The translations under genes were made by a program, and so were the position numbers. The notes below the pieces were generated by a model. That model worked only from the letters and a program-made list of their open reading frames with translations, was not told where the DNA came from and made no database searches. From assembly GCF_040907265.1 (NCBI RefSeq), contig NZ_JBFOHP010000002.1, positions 496,001-560,000 on the forward strand: DNA of 64,000 bases, written 5' to 3'. Of the stretch, positions 1-7,703 are shown piece after piece; positions within the stretch are counted from its first letter, which is position 1, and each line of letters opens with the position of its first letter. Source of the DNA: Streptomyces sclerotialus (lineage in GTDB: Bacteria > Actinomycetota > Actinomycetes > Streptomycetales > Streptomycetaceae).

Positions 1-2
1 CC

Positions 3-35
3 GAACTGGCGCGGCGTTACGCGGCCGAATCCTGA
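3..35 (+). CDS. 3' end of a gene entering from the left edge
   Basis: An open frame enters from before the window and stops at TGA 33-35, giving the C-terminal residues ELARRYAAES. It would converge on the TetR gene whose stop lies at 62. Too little is present to name a product; the call rests only on codon usage and the tail-to-tail fit. Confidence 0.35.
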   Translation, partial: ELARRYAAES

Positions 36-61
36 CTCCGGCGCTGCGGGCGGCGGCGTGT

Positions 62-631
62 TCAGCCGGCCGGGCTCGTGGCGTCCTCGATGAGGCGGTG
101 CGCCGCGGCGTCGATACGGGCGGTGTCGCCGGTGACCAGGCGGTCCTGGCACAGTCCGCGCAGCCCCGAGACGAGGAGCGTCGCCCGGACCCTGGCGTCC
201 TGCTCGCCGTACCCGAGGCGTACGTACGCGGCGGCGATCGGGCCGACCATGACCTCGACCGCGTCGGCGGCCAGCGCTCCGTACGGCTCCGGCTGCGTGG
301 TGGACAGGCTGAGCAGCTGGAGCAGCATGCGGACCAGGCCGCGCTGCCTGCCGACCGTGATCGCTTCCCACAGTGCGCGGGCGGCGTCGTGCAGGCCTGC
401 CGCGTCGTGGACGGTGCCGAACATCGCTTCGGCGTCCGGCCGGCTGGCCGCCAGGGCCTGCGCCAGGAGGTTCTCGCGGCTGCCGAAGTAGTAGAGCAGC
501 ATGCGTTTGCTGGTGCCCACCGCCTCGGCCAGCGGGCTCAGGGAGAGGCCCGCCAGCCCGTGGTGTTCGAGGTGGCGCACCACCTTCTCCAGCAGTTCGG
601 TCCGTTTCCCGGGATCAGTCGCACGAGGCAC
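62..631 (-). CDS. TetR/AcrR family transcriptional regulator
   Basis: A repressor of 189 residues, normal for the family. Residues 8-55 carry the helix-turn-helix, with the recognition segment SKRMLLYYFGSRENLL that matches the usual YYxFxxKxxLL signature; the rest is the helical ligand-binding part, whose ligand cannot be told. GTG 631 is chosen as start because it lies directly before the first helix and just downstream of two palindromes at 640-696. It is divergent from the FAD monooxygenase at 725, so it probably represses both itself and that enzyme and is released by the enzyme's substrate or a related compound (inference from gene order). A small alternative is a start slightly further upstream, inside the operator region, which I think unlikely. 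Confidence 0.88.
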   Translation of the reverse strand: MPRATDPGKRTELLEKVVRHLEHHGLAGLSLSPLAEAVGTSKRMLLYYFGSRENLLAQALAASRPDAEAMFGTVHDAAGLHDAARALWEAITVGRQRGLVRMLLQLLSLSTTQPEPYGALAADAVEVMVGPIAAAYVRLGYGEQDARVRATLLVSGLRGLCQDRLVTGDTARIDAAAHRLIEDATSPAG

Positions 632-639
632 CCCTTGAC

Positions 640-655
640 TGTACCGACCGGTACA
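640..655. promoter_or_regulatory. TetR operator, copy 1
   Basis: TGTACCGACCGGTACA is a 16-bp palindrome with a single central mismatch. It lies 9 bp upstream of the GTG start of the divergent TetR gene and matches the second copy at 681 in 15 of 16 positions. The size and symmetry are typical of TetR-family operators. Confidence 0.8.
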
Positions 656-680
656 CCTAAGGTCCAACACCATCCGTTGA

Positions 681-696
681 TGTACCGATCGGTACA
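681..696. promoter_or_regulatory. TetR operator, copy 2
   Basis: TGTACCGATCGGTACA is a perfect 16-bp palindrome, 41 bp from copy 1 start to start (about four helical turns), and 29 bp upstream of the monooxygenase ATG. Two repressor dimers on the same DNA face could shut both divergent promoters. Confidence 0.82.
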
Positions 697-724
697 TCAA
701 AAAGGCGAGACGAGGAGGCAGGGC

Positions 725-1942
725 ATGGGCGCAAGTGGCCCGAACATCGCGATCGTGGGTGCCGGAATCGGCGGACTCACCCTGGCCCTCGCCCTGCGGG
801 CCCGCGGCATCGACGCCGAAATTCACGAGCAGGCACCGGAGTTGCGCGAGGTGGGCGCCGCGGTCGCGCTCTCGGCCAACGCCACCCGGCTGCTCGCGCG
901 GCTCGGCCTGGACGAGGAGCTGACGGCAGCGGGCGCCGAGCCGACCGAACTGGTCCACCGGCACGGGAAGGACGGCCGCCGCATCGCCGCGCACCCGGTC
1001 GGCGCCGCGTACCGCGAGCGGTTCGGCGGCCCCTACCTGGGCGTGCACCGCGCGGCGTTCCAGCGCATCCTCGCCGACGCCTGGGGCAGCGAGCGGCTGC
1101 ACCTCGGTACGGCGGTCAGCGACGTGCGCGAGGACACCACGAACGGCGACGGCGTCCGCCTGGACTTCGCCGACGGCCGCAGCACGCGGGCCGACCTGGT
1201 CGTCGGCGCGGACGGCGTGCACTCCGCCGTGCGGCGCCGGGTCACGGACGAGGACGTCACCGCGTACTCCGGTACCAGCGGTTTCCGCGGCCTCGTACCG
1301 GCCGCGGCGATGCCCTCGCTGCCGGACCCGGGGGCCATCCAGTTCTGGATGGGGCCCGGCGCGCACGTGCTGCACTACCCCATCGACAGCGCCGGCACGG
1401 TCAACTTCCTTGCAGTGGTGGAAGGGCCGGCCCGGTGGACCGAGGACACGTGGCGCGCCGAGGCGGCTCCCGGGGAGCTGTTGTCCGCGTTCGACGGCTG
1501 GCACCCCGCGATCACCGAGATGCTGGCGGCCGCGCCGCAGAGCGCACGGTGGGGACTGTTCGGCCAGACGCCCCTGCGGCGCTGGAGCCGCGGGCGGGCG
1601 GTGCTCCTCGGGGACGCGGCGCACGCGATGCTGCCGCACCACGGGCAGGGCGCCAATCAGACCATCGAGGACGCCGTGACGCTCGCGGACTGCCTGGCCG
1701 ACGCGCGGACGGCCGGCGGACCCGGCGCGTACGGTGCGGCCCTGCGGCGGTACGAACGGCTCCGCCGGGTACGCACCCGCCAGGTGCAGCGCAGTTCCTG
1801 GGTCACCTCCGGCCTCCTGCACCTGCCCGACGGGCCGGACGCCGAGCGGCGGGACCGGAAGCTGGCGACGGTCCCTGCGGACTTCGGGTGGATCCACGCG
1901 CACGACGTACAGCGGCCGGCGGCGGACGGCACCGCCGCCTGA
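725..1942 (+). CDS. FAD-dependent monooxygenase (salicylate hydroxylase-like)
   Basis: Class A flavoprotein hydroxylase of 405 residues. The dinucleotide fold GAGIGG lies at residues 11-16, the FAD/NADPH motif VVGADGVHSAVRR near 160, and the second FAD motif LLGDAAHAMLPHHGQGANQ near 295; these three motifs in this order define the group that hydroxylates small aromatic acids with NAD(P)H and O2. The ATG at 725 follows a GAGGAGG ribosome binding site at 711. The substrate cannot be read from sequence: salicylate, a hydroxybenzoate or a polyketide are all possible. It is controlled in all likelihood by the divergent TetR gene through the twin operators. A strong hairpin terminator follows at 1969. 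Confidence 0.85.
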   Translation: MGASGPNIAIVGAGIGGLTLALALRARGIDAEIHEQAPELREVGAAVALSANATRLLARLGLDEELTAAGAEPTELVHRHGKDGRRIAAHPVGAAYRERFGGPYLGVHRAAFQRILADAWGSERLHLGTAVSDVREDTTNGDGVRLDFADGRSTRADLVVGADGVHSAVRRRVTDEDVTAYSGTSGFRGLVPAAAMPSLPDPGAIQFWMGPGAHVLHYPIDSAGTVNFLAVVEGPARWTEDTWRAEAAPGELLSAFDGWHPAITEMLAAAPQSARWGLFGQTPLRRWSRGRAVLLGDAAHAMLPHHGQGANQTIEDAVTLADCLADARTAGGPGAYGAALRRYERLRRVRTRQVQRSSWVTSGLLHLPDGPDAERRDRKLATVPADFGWIHAHDVQRPAADGTAA

Positions 1943-1968
1943 CGCATCGTCAGGGATCACATACACAC

Positions 1969-2008
1969 AGCGGCGGTGCCGCACCCGTGCCGGTGCGGCA
2001 CCGCCGCT
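1969..2008. terminator. Bidirectional hairpin terminator
   Basis: Perfect 17-bp inverted repeat (AGCGGCGGTGCCGCACC and its complement) around a 6-nt loop, lying 27 bp after the monooxygenase stop and 35 bp after the stop of the convergent secreted-protein gene. It has no clear U-tract, as is common in Streptomyces. Confidence 0.8.
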
Positions 2009-2042
2009 GGACCTGTGACGGCTCAGCCGTCGCCCGGGCCCG

Positions 2043-2270
2043 TCAGTGGTGGGTGCCGGCCAGAACCTGGTGCATCCAGTAAGCGGCGGCCTCGGCGTTG
2101 CCCAAGGCGGTGACGCCGTCGTGCCCACCGACGTTGGTGTAGCTGCCCGCGGAGCCGCTGAGCATGCCGCTGCCGTCATCGTTGTGCGCGGAGGCGACGC
2201 CGCTCATCGGAACGATGGCGGCCGAGGCGATGGCGAGGGCCGCAGCGGTGCGAGCGAAGGTCTTGCGCAT
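2043..2270 (-). CDS. Small secreted protein
   Basis: Encodes 75 residues. The first 28 form a clear Sec signal peptide (positive MRKTFAR, hydrophobic core AAALAIASAAIVPM, cleavage site GVASA before HNDD), leaving about 47 mature residues rich in Gly, Ser, Asn and His with a central NVGGHDGVTALG segment. ATG 2270 has a GAGG ribosome binding site 7 nt upstream. Size and leader recall chaplins and other short streptomycete surface peptides, but the chaplin pattern of hydrophobic beta stretches is not visible, so I do not assign it. It lies alone between the terminator at 1969 and the AraC gene. Confidence 0.7.
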   Translation of the reverse strand: MRKTFARTAAALAIASAAIVPMSGVASAHNDDGSGMLSGSAGSYTNVGGHDGVTALGNAEAAAYWMHQVLAGTHH

Positions 2271-2383
2271 GTCATACCTCTTCAGGTAGGTGGGTTGATC
2301 GCCCCCATGCTTCACCTCCGCGGCGCCTACGGACGCACGACGCTCGGGCAATTGCCCCTGATGGCCGACCGAGGTCCATCAGG

Positions 2384-3286
2384 TCACCGAGTCGTCGGAT
2401 TGTCACCCGATACGGCCGGGCGCGTCGTTCCGCGTGCCACCGCGCGGAACCGCTGCGGTGTGCGGCCGTCCCGCTTGCTGAAGAACTTGGAGAAATCACC
2501 CGGCTCGCGGAAGCCGAGCCGGCGGGAGACCTCGGCCGCCGAGGCGTCGGTGTGCACCAGCAGGCGTTTGGCCTCCAGCAGGATGCGGGCGTCGAGGTAC
2601 TGCTTGGCGGTCAGGCCCGTCGCGGCCAGCGTGGCGCGCGTGAGGGTCCGGGTGTTGTAGCCCAGCGCGGCGGCGTAGTCGGCGACGCGGTGGGTGACGG
2701 CGAAGTCGCGTTCGACGGCGGCGTGGTAGTGCGCGAAGGGCCCGCCGGGCCGGTGGGTGGCGGGGGCCTCCGGGCGGGCGTGGGCGAGCCGCAGCAGCAG
2801 CACGGTGAGCAGCAGCCGCAGTGCCTCGATGTGCGCCTGGAGGGGGATGGACGCCAGGTCGGCGTACTCATGGGTGAGGTGGCGCAGGGCGAGCTGGGTG
2901 GCGCGGGCGTGCGGCCCCTCCGGGAGCAGCGGGGACTGGTCGAAGGGGACCTCGGCGTCGACGAAGCCGGGCTGCCAGATCACGAAGGTGCCGCGCGCGG
3001 CCGCCAGGTCCTCGGGCACGTACTGGTGGACCTGGCCGGGCCGCAGCCACAGCCAGCTGCCCGTGTGCAGGGTGTGCTCGGAGAAGTCCACGGTGTGCCG
3101 CAGGGTTCCGGAACTGACGTGGATCAGGTGGTGGAAGCCGGGGCGCTGGGGCGTCGCGAGGTCGATGCCGCGGCGGTGGCCGCGGGCCCGCAGTTCGGCG
3201 AAATCCAGGACGTCCATGCCGATCGGGGCGCCGAGAGACGGCCGGTAGGCGACGTCCGTGATCGAGAGGTGACCGTTTTTTCCCAT
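2384..3286 (-). CDS. AraC family regulator, probable activator of vdcBCD
   Basis: A 300-residue AraC/XylS regulator. An N-terminal cupin-like sensing domain spans about residues 20-150 (FHHLIHVSSGTL, then LRPGQVHQY), and the C-terminal double helix-turn-helix spans about 200-285, ending in the family motif GFREPGDFSKFFSKRDGRTPQRFR. It is transcribed away from vdcBCD with 99 bp between the two starts, so it most likely senses an aromatic acid and controls that operon (inference from position and family). An imperfect inverted repeat CTTCT-N8-AGAAG lies at 3325-3342 between them. The ATG at 3286 is the first in frame; no good ribosome binding site is seen. Confidence 0.85.
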   Translation of the reverse strand: MGKNGHLSITDVAYRPSLGAPIGMDVLDFAELRARGHRRGIDLATPQRPGFHHLIHVSSGTLRHTVDFSEHTLHTGSWLWLRPGQVHQYVPEDLAAARGTFVIWQPGFVDAEVPFDQSPLLPEGPHARATQLALRHLTHEYADLASIPLQAHIEALRLLLTVLLLRLAHARPEAPATHRPGGPFAHYHAAVERDFAVTHRVADYAAALGYNTRTLTRATLAATGLTAKQYLDARILLEAKRLLVHTDASAAEVSRRLGFREPGDFSKFFSKRDGRTPQRFRAVARGTTRPAVSGDNPTTR

Positions 3287-3324
3287 ACCGAGTCCGTAGC
3301 GTACCGCTGCCTTCCGTTTACCCG

Positions 3325-3342
3325 CTTCTACGGTCGCAGAAG
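3325..3342. promoter_or_regulatory. Possible regulator site between araC-type gene and vdcB
   Basis: Inverted repeat CTTCT-N8-AGAAG in the short divergent spacer. AraC proteins more often bind direct repeats, so this is a weak candidate only. Confidence 0.3.
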
Positions 3343-3385
3343 AGGCGGCGGCGAGCCGGATGCCGCCGGAGAGCAGAGGTGTGAC

Positions 3386-3964
3386 GTGCGGCTGATCGTG
3401 GGAATGACCGGGGCGACCGGGGCGGTCTTCGGAATCCGGGTGCTGGAGCATCTGGCCGAGCTGCCGGAGGTGGAGACCCATCTCGTCCTGAGCCGCTGGG
3501 CCCGGTCCACGATCGAGCTGGAGACCGGGCGGAGCGCCCGTGAGGTCGCCGGGCTGGCCGACGTGGTGCACAGCCCCGAGGACCAGGGCGCCTCGATCTC
3601 CTCCGGCTCGTTCCGGACCGACGGCATGATCATCGTGCCCTGCTCGATGAAGACCCTGGCCGGCATCCGGGCCGGGTACGCCGACGGGCTGGTCGGCCGC
3701 GCCGCCGACGTCGTGCTGAAGGAGCGCCGCAAGCTGGTGGTCGTCCCCCGGGAGACGCCGCTCAGCGAGATCCATCTGGAGAACATGCTGGCGCTGGCCC
3801 GGATGGGCGTGCAGATCGTGCCGCCGATGCCCGCCTTCTACAACCACCCCGCCTCGGTCGACGACATCGTCGACCACATCACGGCCCGCGTGATCGACCA
3901 GTTCGACCTGCCCGCACCGGCCGCGAAGCGGTGGGAGGGCATGCGCGCCGCCCGCGCCGCCTGA
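3386..3964 (+). CDS. vdcB: UbiX/Pad1-type flavin prenyltransferase, hydroxyarylic acid decarboxylase subunit B
   Basis: A 192-residue UbiX-family protein. It makes prenylated FMN, the cofactor needed by the UbiD-type decarboxylase encoded next. The family motifs are present in order: GMTGATGAVFGIRVLE at the N terminus (flavin phosphate loop), SGSFRTDGMIIVPCSMKTLA in the middle, and KERRKLVVVPRETPLSEIH followed by LENML. The GTG at 3386 is chosen because it gives a normal N terminus and has an AGAGGT ribosome binding site 6-11 nt upstream. It is the first gene of the vdcBCD set, 43 bp before vdcC. The B-C-D order with a small D subunit is that of the vanillate/4-hydroxybenzoate decarboxylases of Streptomyces and related clusters of Bacillus and enterobacteria. 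Confidence 0.93.
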   Translation: MRLIVGMTGATGAVFGIRVLEHLAELPEVETHLVLSRWARSTIELETGRSAREVAGLADVVHSPEDQGASISSGSFRTDGMIIVPCSMKTLAGIRAGYADGLVGRAADVVLKERRKLVVVPRETPLSEIHLENMLALARMGVQIVPPMPAFYNHPASVDDIVDHITARVIDQFDLPAPAAKRWEGMRAARAA

Positions 3965-4007
3965 CGCCGCGTTCCCCCTCCCTCCTCCCCTCACCACAGG
4001 AGTACCC

Positions 4008-5432
4008 ATGCCCTACGACGACCTGCGCAGTTTCCTGGACACCCTCGACAAGGAGGGCCAGCTGCTGCGCATCACCGACGAGGTGCTGCCCGAGCCGGAC
4101 CTGGCCGCCGCCGCCAACGCTGCGGGCCGGATCGGCGAAGGCGCCCCCGCTCTGTACTTCGACAACGTCACGGGCTTCACCGACGCCCGGATCGCGCTGA
4201 ACGTGCACGGTTCCTGGCGCAACCACGCCCTCGCGCTCGGCCTGCCCGCCGCCACCTCGGTCAAGGACCAGGTCGAGGAGTTCGCCCGCCGCTGGGACGC
4301 GTTCCCCGTCGCGCCCGAGCGCCGCGAGGACGCCCCCTGGCGCGAGAACACGCAGGAAGGCGCGGACGTCGACCTCTTCGACGTACTGCCGCTCTTCCGC
4401 CTCAACGACGGGGACGGCGGCTTCTACCTCGACAAGGCCGCGGTCGTCTCCCGCGACCCCGACGACCCGGACCACTTCGGCAAGCAGAACGTCGGCACGT
4501 ACCGCCTGGAGGTCATCGGCCGCGACCGGCTCGCCATCCAGCCGGTGCCGGTGCACGACGTGGCGCTGCACCTCAAGGCGGCGGAGAGCCGCGACGAGGA
4601 CCTGCCCATCGCCATCACGCTGGGCAACGACCCGGTGACGACGATCGTGGCCGGCATGCCGATGGGGTACGACCGTTCCGAGTACGAGATGGCCGGCGCG
4701 CTGCGCGGCGCGCCCGCGCCGATCGCCACCGCGCCGCTCACCGGCTTCGACGTCCCGTGGGGTTCCGAGGTCGTCATCGAGGGTGTGATCGAGGGGCGCA
4801 AGCGGCAGATCGAGGGGCCGTTCGGCGAGTTCACCGGCCACTACTCCGGCGGCCGCCGGATGCCGGTGGTCCGCATCGACCGCATCTCGTACCGCACGAA
4901 TCCGGTCTTCGAGTCGCTGTACCTGGGCATGCCGTGGACCGAGGTGGACTACCTGGTCGGGCCCAACACCTGCGTACCGCTGCTGAAGCAGCTGCGTGCG
5001 GAGTTCCCCGAGGTGCAGGCGGTCAACGCCATGTACACGCACGGCCTTGCCGTGATCATCTCCACGAAGAAGCGGTACGGCGGCTTCGCCAAGGCGGTCG
5101 GCATGCGGGCGATGACCACGCCGCACGGGCTCGGTTACGTCGCCCAGGTGATCCTGGTGGACGAGGACGTCGACCCGTTCGACCTCCCTCAGGTGATGTG
5201 GGCGATGTCGTCCAAGGTGAACCCCAAGGACGACGTCGTCATCATCCCGAACCTGTCCGTCCTGGAGCTGGCGCCGGCCGCCACCCCGGCCGGCATCACC
5301 AGCAAGATGATCATTGATGCGACCACGCCGGTCTCCCCCGACAACCGCGGCAACTTCAGCACCCCGGTCCGCGACCTGCCGGAGACCAAGGAGTGGATCG
5401 GCCGGCTGACGTCCATGCTGGCCAAGCGCTGA
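4008..5432 (+). CDS. vdcC: UbiD-type non-oxidative hydroxyarylic acid decarboxylase, catalytic subunit C
   Basis: A 474-residue UbiD-family enzyme, full length. It would remove CO2 from a phenolic acid such as vanillate (to guaiacol) or 4-hydroxybenzoate (to phenol) without oxygen, using prenylated FMN from VdcB. Conserved UbiD stretches visible are ITLGNDPVTTIVAGMP, the EGPFGEFTGHYSG segment with the catalytic acid, and the metal/cofactor segment around NAMYTHGLAVIIS. ATG 4008 follows CACAGGAG. The gene is followed 74 bp later by vdcD. Substrate preference cannot be told from sequence; the pairing with VdcD places it in the hydroxyarylic group and not in the ubiquinone-type or ferulate (Fdc) group. 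Confidence 0.93.
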   Translation: MPYDDLRSFLDTLDKEGQLLRITDEVLPEPDLAAAANAAGRIGEGAPALYFDNVTGFTDARIALNVHGSWRNHALALGLPAATSVKDQVEEFARRWDAFPVAPERREDAPWRENTQEGADVDLFDVLPLFRLNDGDGGFYLDKAAVVSRDPDDPDHFGKQNVGTYRLEVIGRDRLAIQPVPVHDVALHLKAAESRDEDLPIAITLGNDPVTTIVAGMPMGYDRSEYEMAGALRGAPAPIATAPLTGFDVPWGSEVVIEGVIEGRKRQIEGPFGEFTGHYSGGRRMPVVRIDRISYRTNPVFESLYLGMPWTEVDYLVGPNTCVPLLKQLRAEFPEVQAVNAMYTHGLAVIISTKKRYGGFAKAVGMRAMTTPHGLGYVAQVILVDEDVDPFDLPQVMWAMSSKVNPKDDVVIIPNLSVLELAPAATPAGITSKMIIDATTPVSPDNRGNFSTPVRDLPETKEWIGRLTSMLAKR

Positions 5433-5506
5433 CGCGCCGCCACCAGACCGTCGCTTCATCGACATACCCACTCATTGCCATAGAGATCTACAGACCTGGA
5501 ATCCGC

Positions 5507-5734
5507 ATGATCTGCCCCCGCTGCGCGCACGACGCGCTCGACACCCTCGCCCACTCCCCGGTACCCGGCGTCTGGGACGTACTCCAGTGCACCCGCTGCC
5601 TCTACACCTGGCGCACCACCGAACCCGAGCGCCGCACCCGGCGCGAGGCCTACCCGGTACAGTTCCGCCTCACCCAGGAGGACATCGACAACGCCATCGA
5701 GGTCCCGGCGGTACCGCCGCTGAACGCCGGCTGA
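5507..5734 (+). CDS. vdcD: Hydroxyarylic acid decarboxylase small subunit D
   Basis: A 75-residue zinc-ribbon-like protein with MICPRCAHD at the start and CTRCLYTW about 25 residues later, so two CxxC knuckles that could hold one metal ion. This is the hallmark small D subunit of the bacterial hydroxyarylic acid decarboxylases; it occurs only with the B and C subunits and is needed for full activity in studied systems. The start is the ATG directly before ICPRC; its ribosome binding site is weak. It ends the operon and is followed by a hairpin at 5754. Confidence 0.9.
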   Translation: MICPRCAHDALDTLAHSPVPGVWDVLQCTRCLYTWRTTEPERRTRREAYPVQFRLTQEDIDNAIEVPAVPPLNAG

Positions 5735-5753
5735 GGTCCGTCCTGTCACGCGG

Positions 5754-5789
5754 CCGGGCCCCGCTCTCCTCGTGAGAAGCGGGGCCCGG
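5754..5789. terminator. Bidirectional terminator after vdcD
   Basis: Perfect 11-bp stem CCGGGCCCCGC with its complement at 5779-5789, extended inwards by TCTC/GAGA pairs. It lies between the stops of vdcD and the convergent secreted-protein gene. Confidence 0.75.
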
Positions 5790-5805
5790 ACGGTGGTGCG
5801 GGTGG

Positions 5806-6054
5806 TCAGTCGCCGTCGTATTCGAGGTCCTCACCCATGCCGGTCTCGATGAGAACCGAGGTCGTCCACCCCTCGTAGGCGTACGCCCCGTGGTGTCCGG
5901 AGCCATTGCCGTGCTGGTACGTCTTCGTGATGATGATCCTGCTCTTCAGGAAGTCGTTGTCGTCGTCGTCCGCGGAAGCGGTGCCGCCGGCGGCCAGGAC
6001 CAGAGCCGTTACGGGGACTGCGACCGCGGTCAGGCGCAGGGCGGTGCGGATCAT
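5806..6054 (-). CDS. Small secreted acidic protein
   Basis: Encodes 82 residues: a Sec signal peptide (MIRTALRL, core AVAVPVTALVLAAGG, cleavage TASA) and about 54 mature residues beginning with an acidic run DDDDND and ending in GEDLEYDGD. The middle holds an SRIIITKTYQHG segment and Gly/His-rich residues. ATG 6054 is preferred over an ATG four codons earlier because GGAGG of that earlier reading is then the ribosome binding site. No family is recognised. Together with the gene at 2043 it brackets the AraC-vdc region, but nothing links them in function. Confidence 0.68.
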   Translation of the reverse strand: MIRTALRLTAVAVPVTALVLAAGGTASADDDDNDFLKSRIIITKTYQHGNGSGHHGAYAYEGWTTSVLIETGMGEDLEYDGD

Positions 6055-6244
6055 CGATACCTCCATCGGTTGCCACGGAAGGAGGCGGCTTTCGCGTGCC
6101 GCCCCACGGGTCGATGAGTAGCCGGGTCTCCTTGGTCACACACGTCCTGCCACCCGAACGGCAGGCCCCGCTCCCCCACCCGCGCGCCCTTGGTGGTAGT
6201 GCGTAACGGCGGCGCGCGCACCGCGCGTTGACGTGCACCGGACA

Positions 6245-6301
6245 GCAACCGGAGTAGAGTGTTCCGGTTGCTTGCCGTGCGCCGGCCGGAGTACGGCCGG
6301 C
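6245..6301 (+). promoter_or_regulatory. Promoter of the SDR gene inside paired palindromes
   Basis: A -10 box TAGAGT at 6255-6260 sits in the loop of a perfect 9-bp inverted repeat (GCAACCGGA at 6245, TCCGGTTGC at 6263). A second perfect 8-bp repeat GCCGGCCG-N5-CGGCCGGC follows at 6281-6301. A TTGACG at 6228 is a poor -35 because the spacing is 21 bp. The arrangement fits a repressor covering the promoter; the repressor is not adjacent. Confidence 0.5.
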
Positions 6302-6350
6302 TTGTCGATCAGTAGGCCGGACACGGTGCCGACCAGTGAAGGAGTGCGGG

Positions 6351-7178
6351 ATGAGGACGACCGGAGCCGGGCGCGAGGAAACGGCCGACGGGCCGGGGAC
6401 GGCCGTGGTGACCGGGGCCTCTTCAGGGATCGGCACCCGGTACGCCGAGCGGCTGGCCGAGGCCGGCTGGGACCTGGTGCTCGTGGCACGACGGGCCGAG
6501 CGCCTGGACGAGGTGGCCGGGCGGCTGCGGGAGACGGCCGGGGTCGCCGTCGAGACGCTCGTCGCCGACCTGGCCGTACCGGAGGACCTGGCGCGGACGG
6601 CCGCGCGGGTGGCCGCCGAGGACGTGGCGCTGCTGGTGAACAACGCGGGCATCAACGGCTACGGCTACTTCACCGAGACCGACCCCGCGCTGCTGACGCG
6701 CGTGCTGAGCGTCAACGTCACGGCGCTGACGGCACTGTCCCGGGCCGCCGTCCCCGGCATGCTCGAACGCGGCCGGGGCGCGGTGGTCAACGTCGCCTCC
6801 CAACTGGCGTTCGCCGGTTCGCTGCCGCCGGACCCGCTCCCCCGGCGCGCCGTCTACGGCGGCACCAAGGGGTACGTCGTCACCTTCACCCGCACCCTCG
6901 CCGCCGAACTGGCGGACACTCCACTGCGCATTCAGGTGCTGTGCCCGGGACTCACCGCCACGGAATTCCACCTGACGACGGGTGAGGAATCGGTCGCAGG
7001 CCTCACGCAACAGGTTCACGCGGAGGGCGGAATGCCGGTGGACGAGGTGGTGACGGCTTCACTGGCCGCGCTGGAGCGCGGCGACGTGGTGTGCGTACCC
7101 GGCCTGGACGACCCGGACCGGGCACTGGAACGGCTGGTCGCCGCCGAGACGGGGATGCGGGCCGTACCGCGCCCGTGA
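6351..7178 (+). CDS. Short-chain dehydrogenase/reductase (SDR)
   Basis: A classical SDR of 275 residues that would oxidise or reduce a small alcohol/ketone with NAD(P)H. The cofactor motif TGASSGIG lies near residue 22, NNAG near 100, and the catalytic Tyr and Lys in YGGTKGYVV near 165. ATG 6351 has a GAAGGAG ribosome binding site at 6338-6344. It belongs to the general DltE/YqjQ-like group by the sequence VLVARRAERL; the substrate is unknown. Its promoter is embedded in inverted repeats at 6245-6301. It is followed after 185 bp by the DUF3140 gene, probably a separate unit. Confidence 0.87.
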   Translation: MRTTGAGREETADGPGTAVVTGASSGIGTRYAERLAEAGWDLVLVARRAERLDEVAGRLRETAGVAVETLVADLAVPEDLARTAARVAAEDVALLVNNAGINGYGYFTETDPALLTRVLSVNVTALTALSRAAVPGMLERGRGAVVNVASQLAFAGSLPPDPLPRRAVYGGTKGYVVTFTRTLAAELADTPLRIQVLCPGLTATEFHLTTGEESVAGLTQQVHAEGGMPVDEVVTASLAALERGDVVCVPGLDDPDRALERLVAAETGMRAVPRP

Positions 7179-7363
7179 GCACCGGGCGCGGATCGGCACC
7201 ACGACCAGCAGGCCGCCGCCGAAGGGCTCGCTGAACGCACCGCCTGAGGCGCCGGGTACGACCGGGTTTGCCCAGGTGGGTCGCGGGATACCTGTGCGGC
7301 GTACATCCCGGGGTGATTCCGGGTGATCGTGAGACCGGTTTCGTGAGCCTGAGGAGGCACGCC

Positions 7364-7696
7364 GTGACAGCACAGGTCAGCACCGAGTTGTGGGACGCGT
7401 TCCACTCCGTCGTCAACATGACGTCGCGCGAGTTGCAGGAGTGGCTGAGCGTCCAGGGCGCGGGCCAGAACTCCGAGGTGGTCCCCGACCAGGCCGGCGC
7501 GCCGCTCGGACGGCACGTACTGGAGATCCTCGGCAAGCGCCGTACCGACCTGACCGAGGACGACGCGCAGGTCATGCGGCGGGTGTGCGAGATCGTGGAC
7601 AGTCAGCGCGCCGACCACCGCGACCCGCAGGCAGGCGGCGCCGACTGGCGCCACGGCCTGATGAACATCGGCCACGACCCGCTCAAGCCGGCCTGA
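7364..7696 (+). CDS. DUF3140 family protein
   Basis: A 110-residue small soluble protein matching the DUF3140 pattern seen in actinobacteria: an N-terminal LWDAFHSVVNMTSRELQEWL, a middle GRHVLEILGKR, and a C-terminal DWRHGLMNIGHDPLK. The family is of unknown function; the mixture of helical segments and its frequent pairing with DUF2945 proteins elsewhere is all I can offer. GTG 7364 follows a GAGGAGG ribosome binding site at 7351. It stands alone here, ending 7 bp before the stop of a convergent ArsR remnant. Confidence 0.8.
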   Translation: MTAQVSTELWDAFHSVVNMTSRELQEWLSVQGAGQNSEVVPDQAGAPLGRHVLEILGKRRTDLTEDDAQVMRRVCEIVDSQRADHRDPQAGGADWRHGLMNIGHDPLKPA

Positions 7697-7703
7697 CGCA
7701 CTC

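Noticed and set aside
62..2179. A 705-codon open frame on the minus strand across the TetR gene and monooxygenase
   Set aside because: Only its last 189 codons are family-like; the rest is antisense of a clear FAD monooxygenase. Long antisense frames are normal at this GC content.
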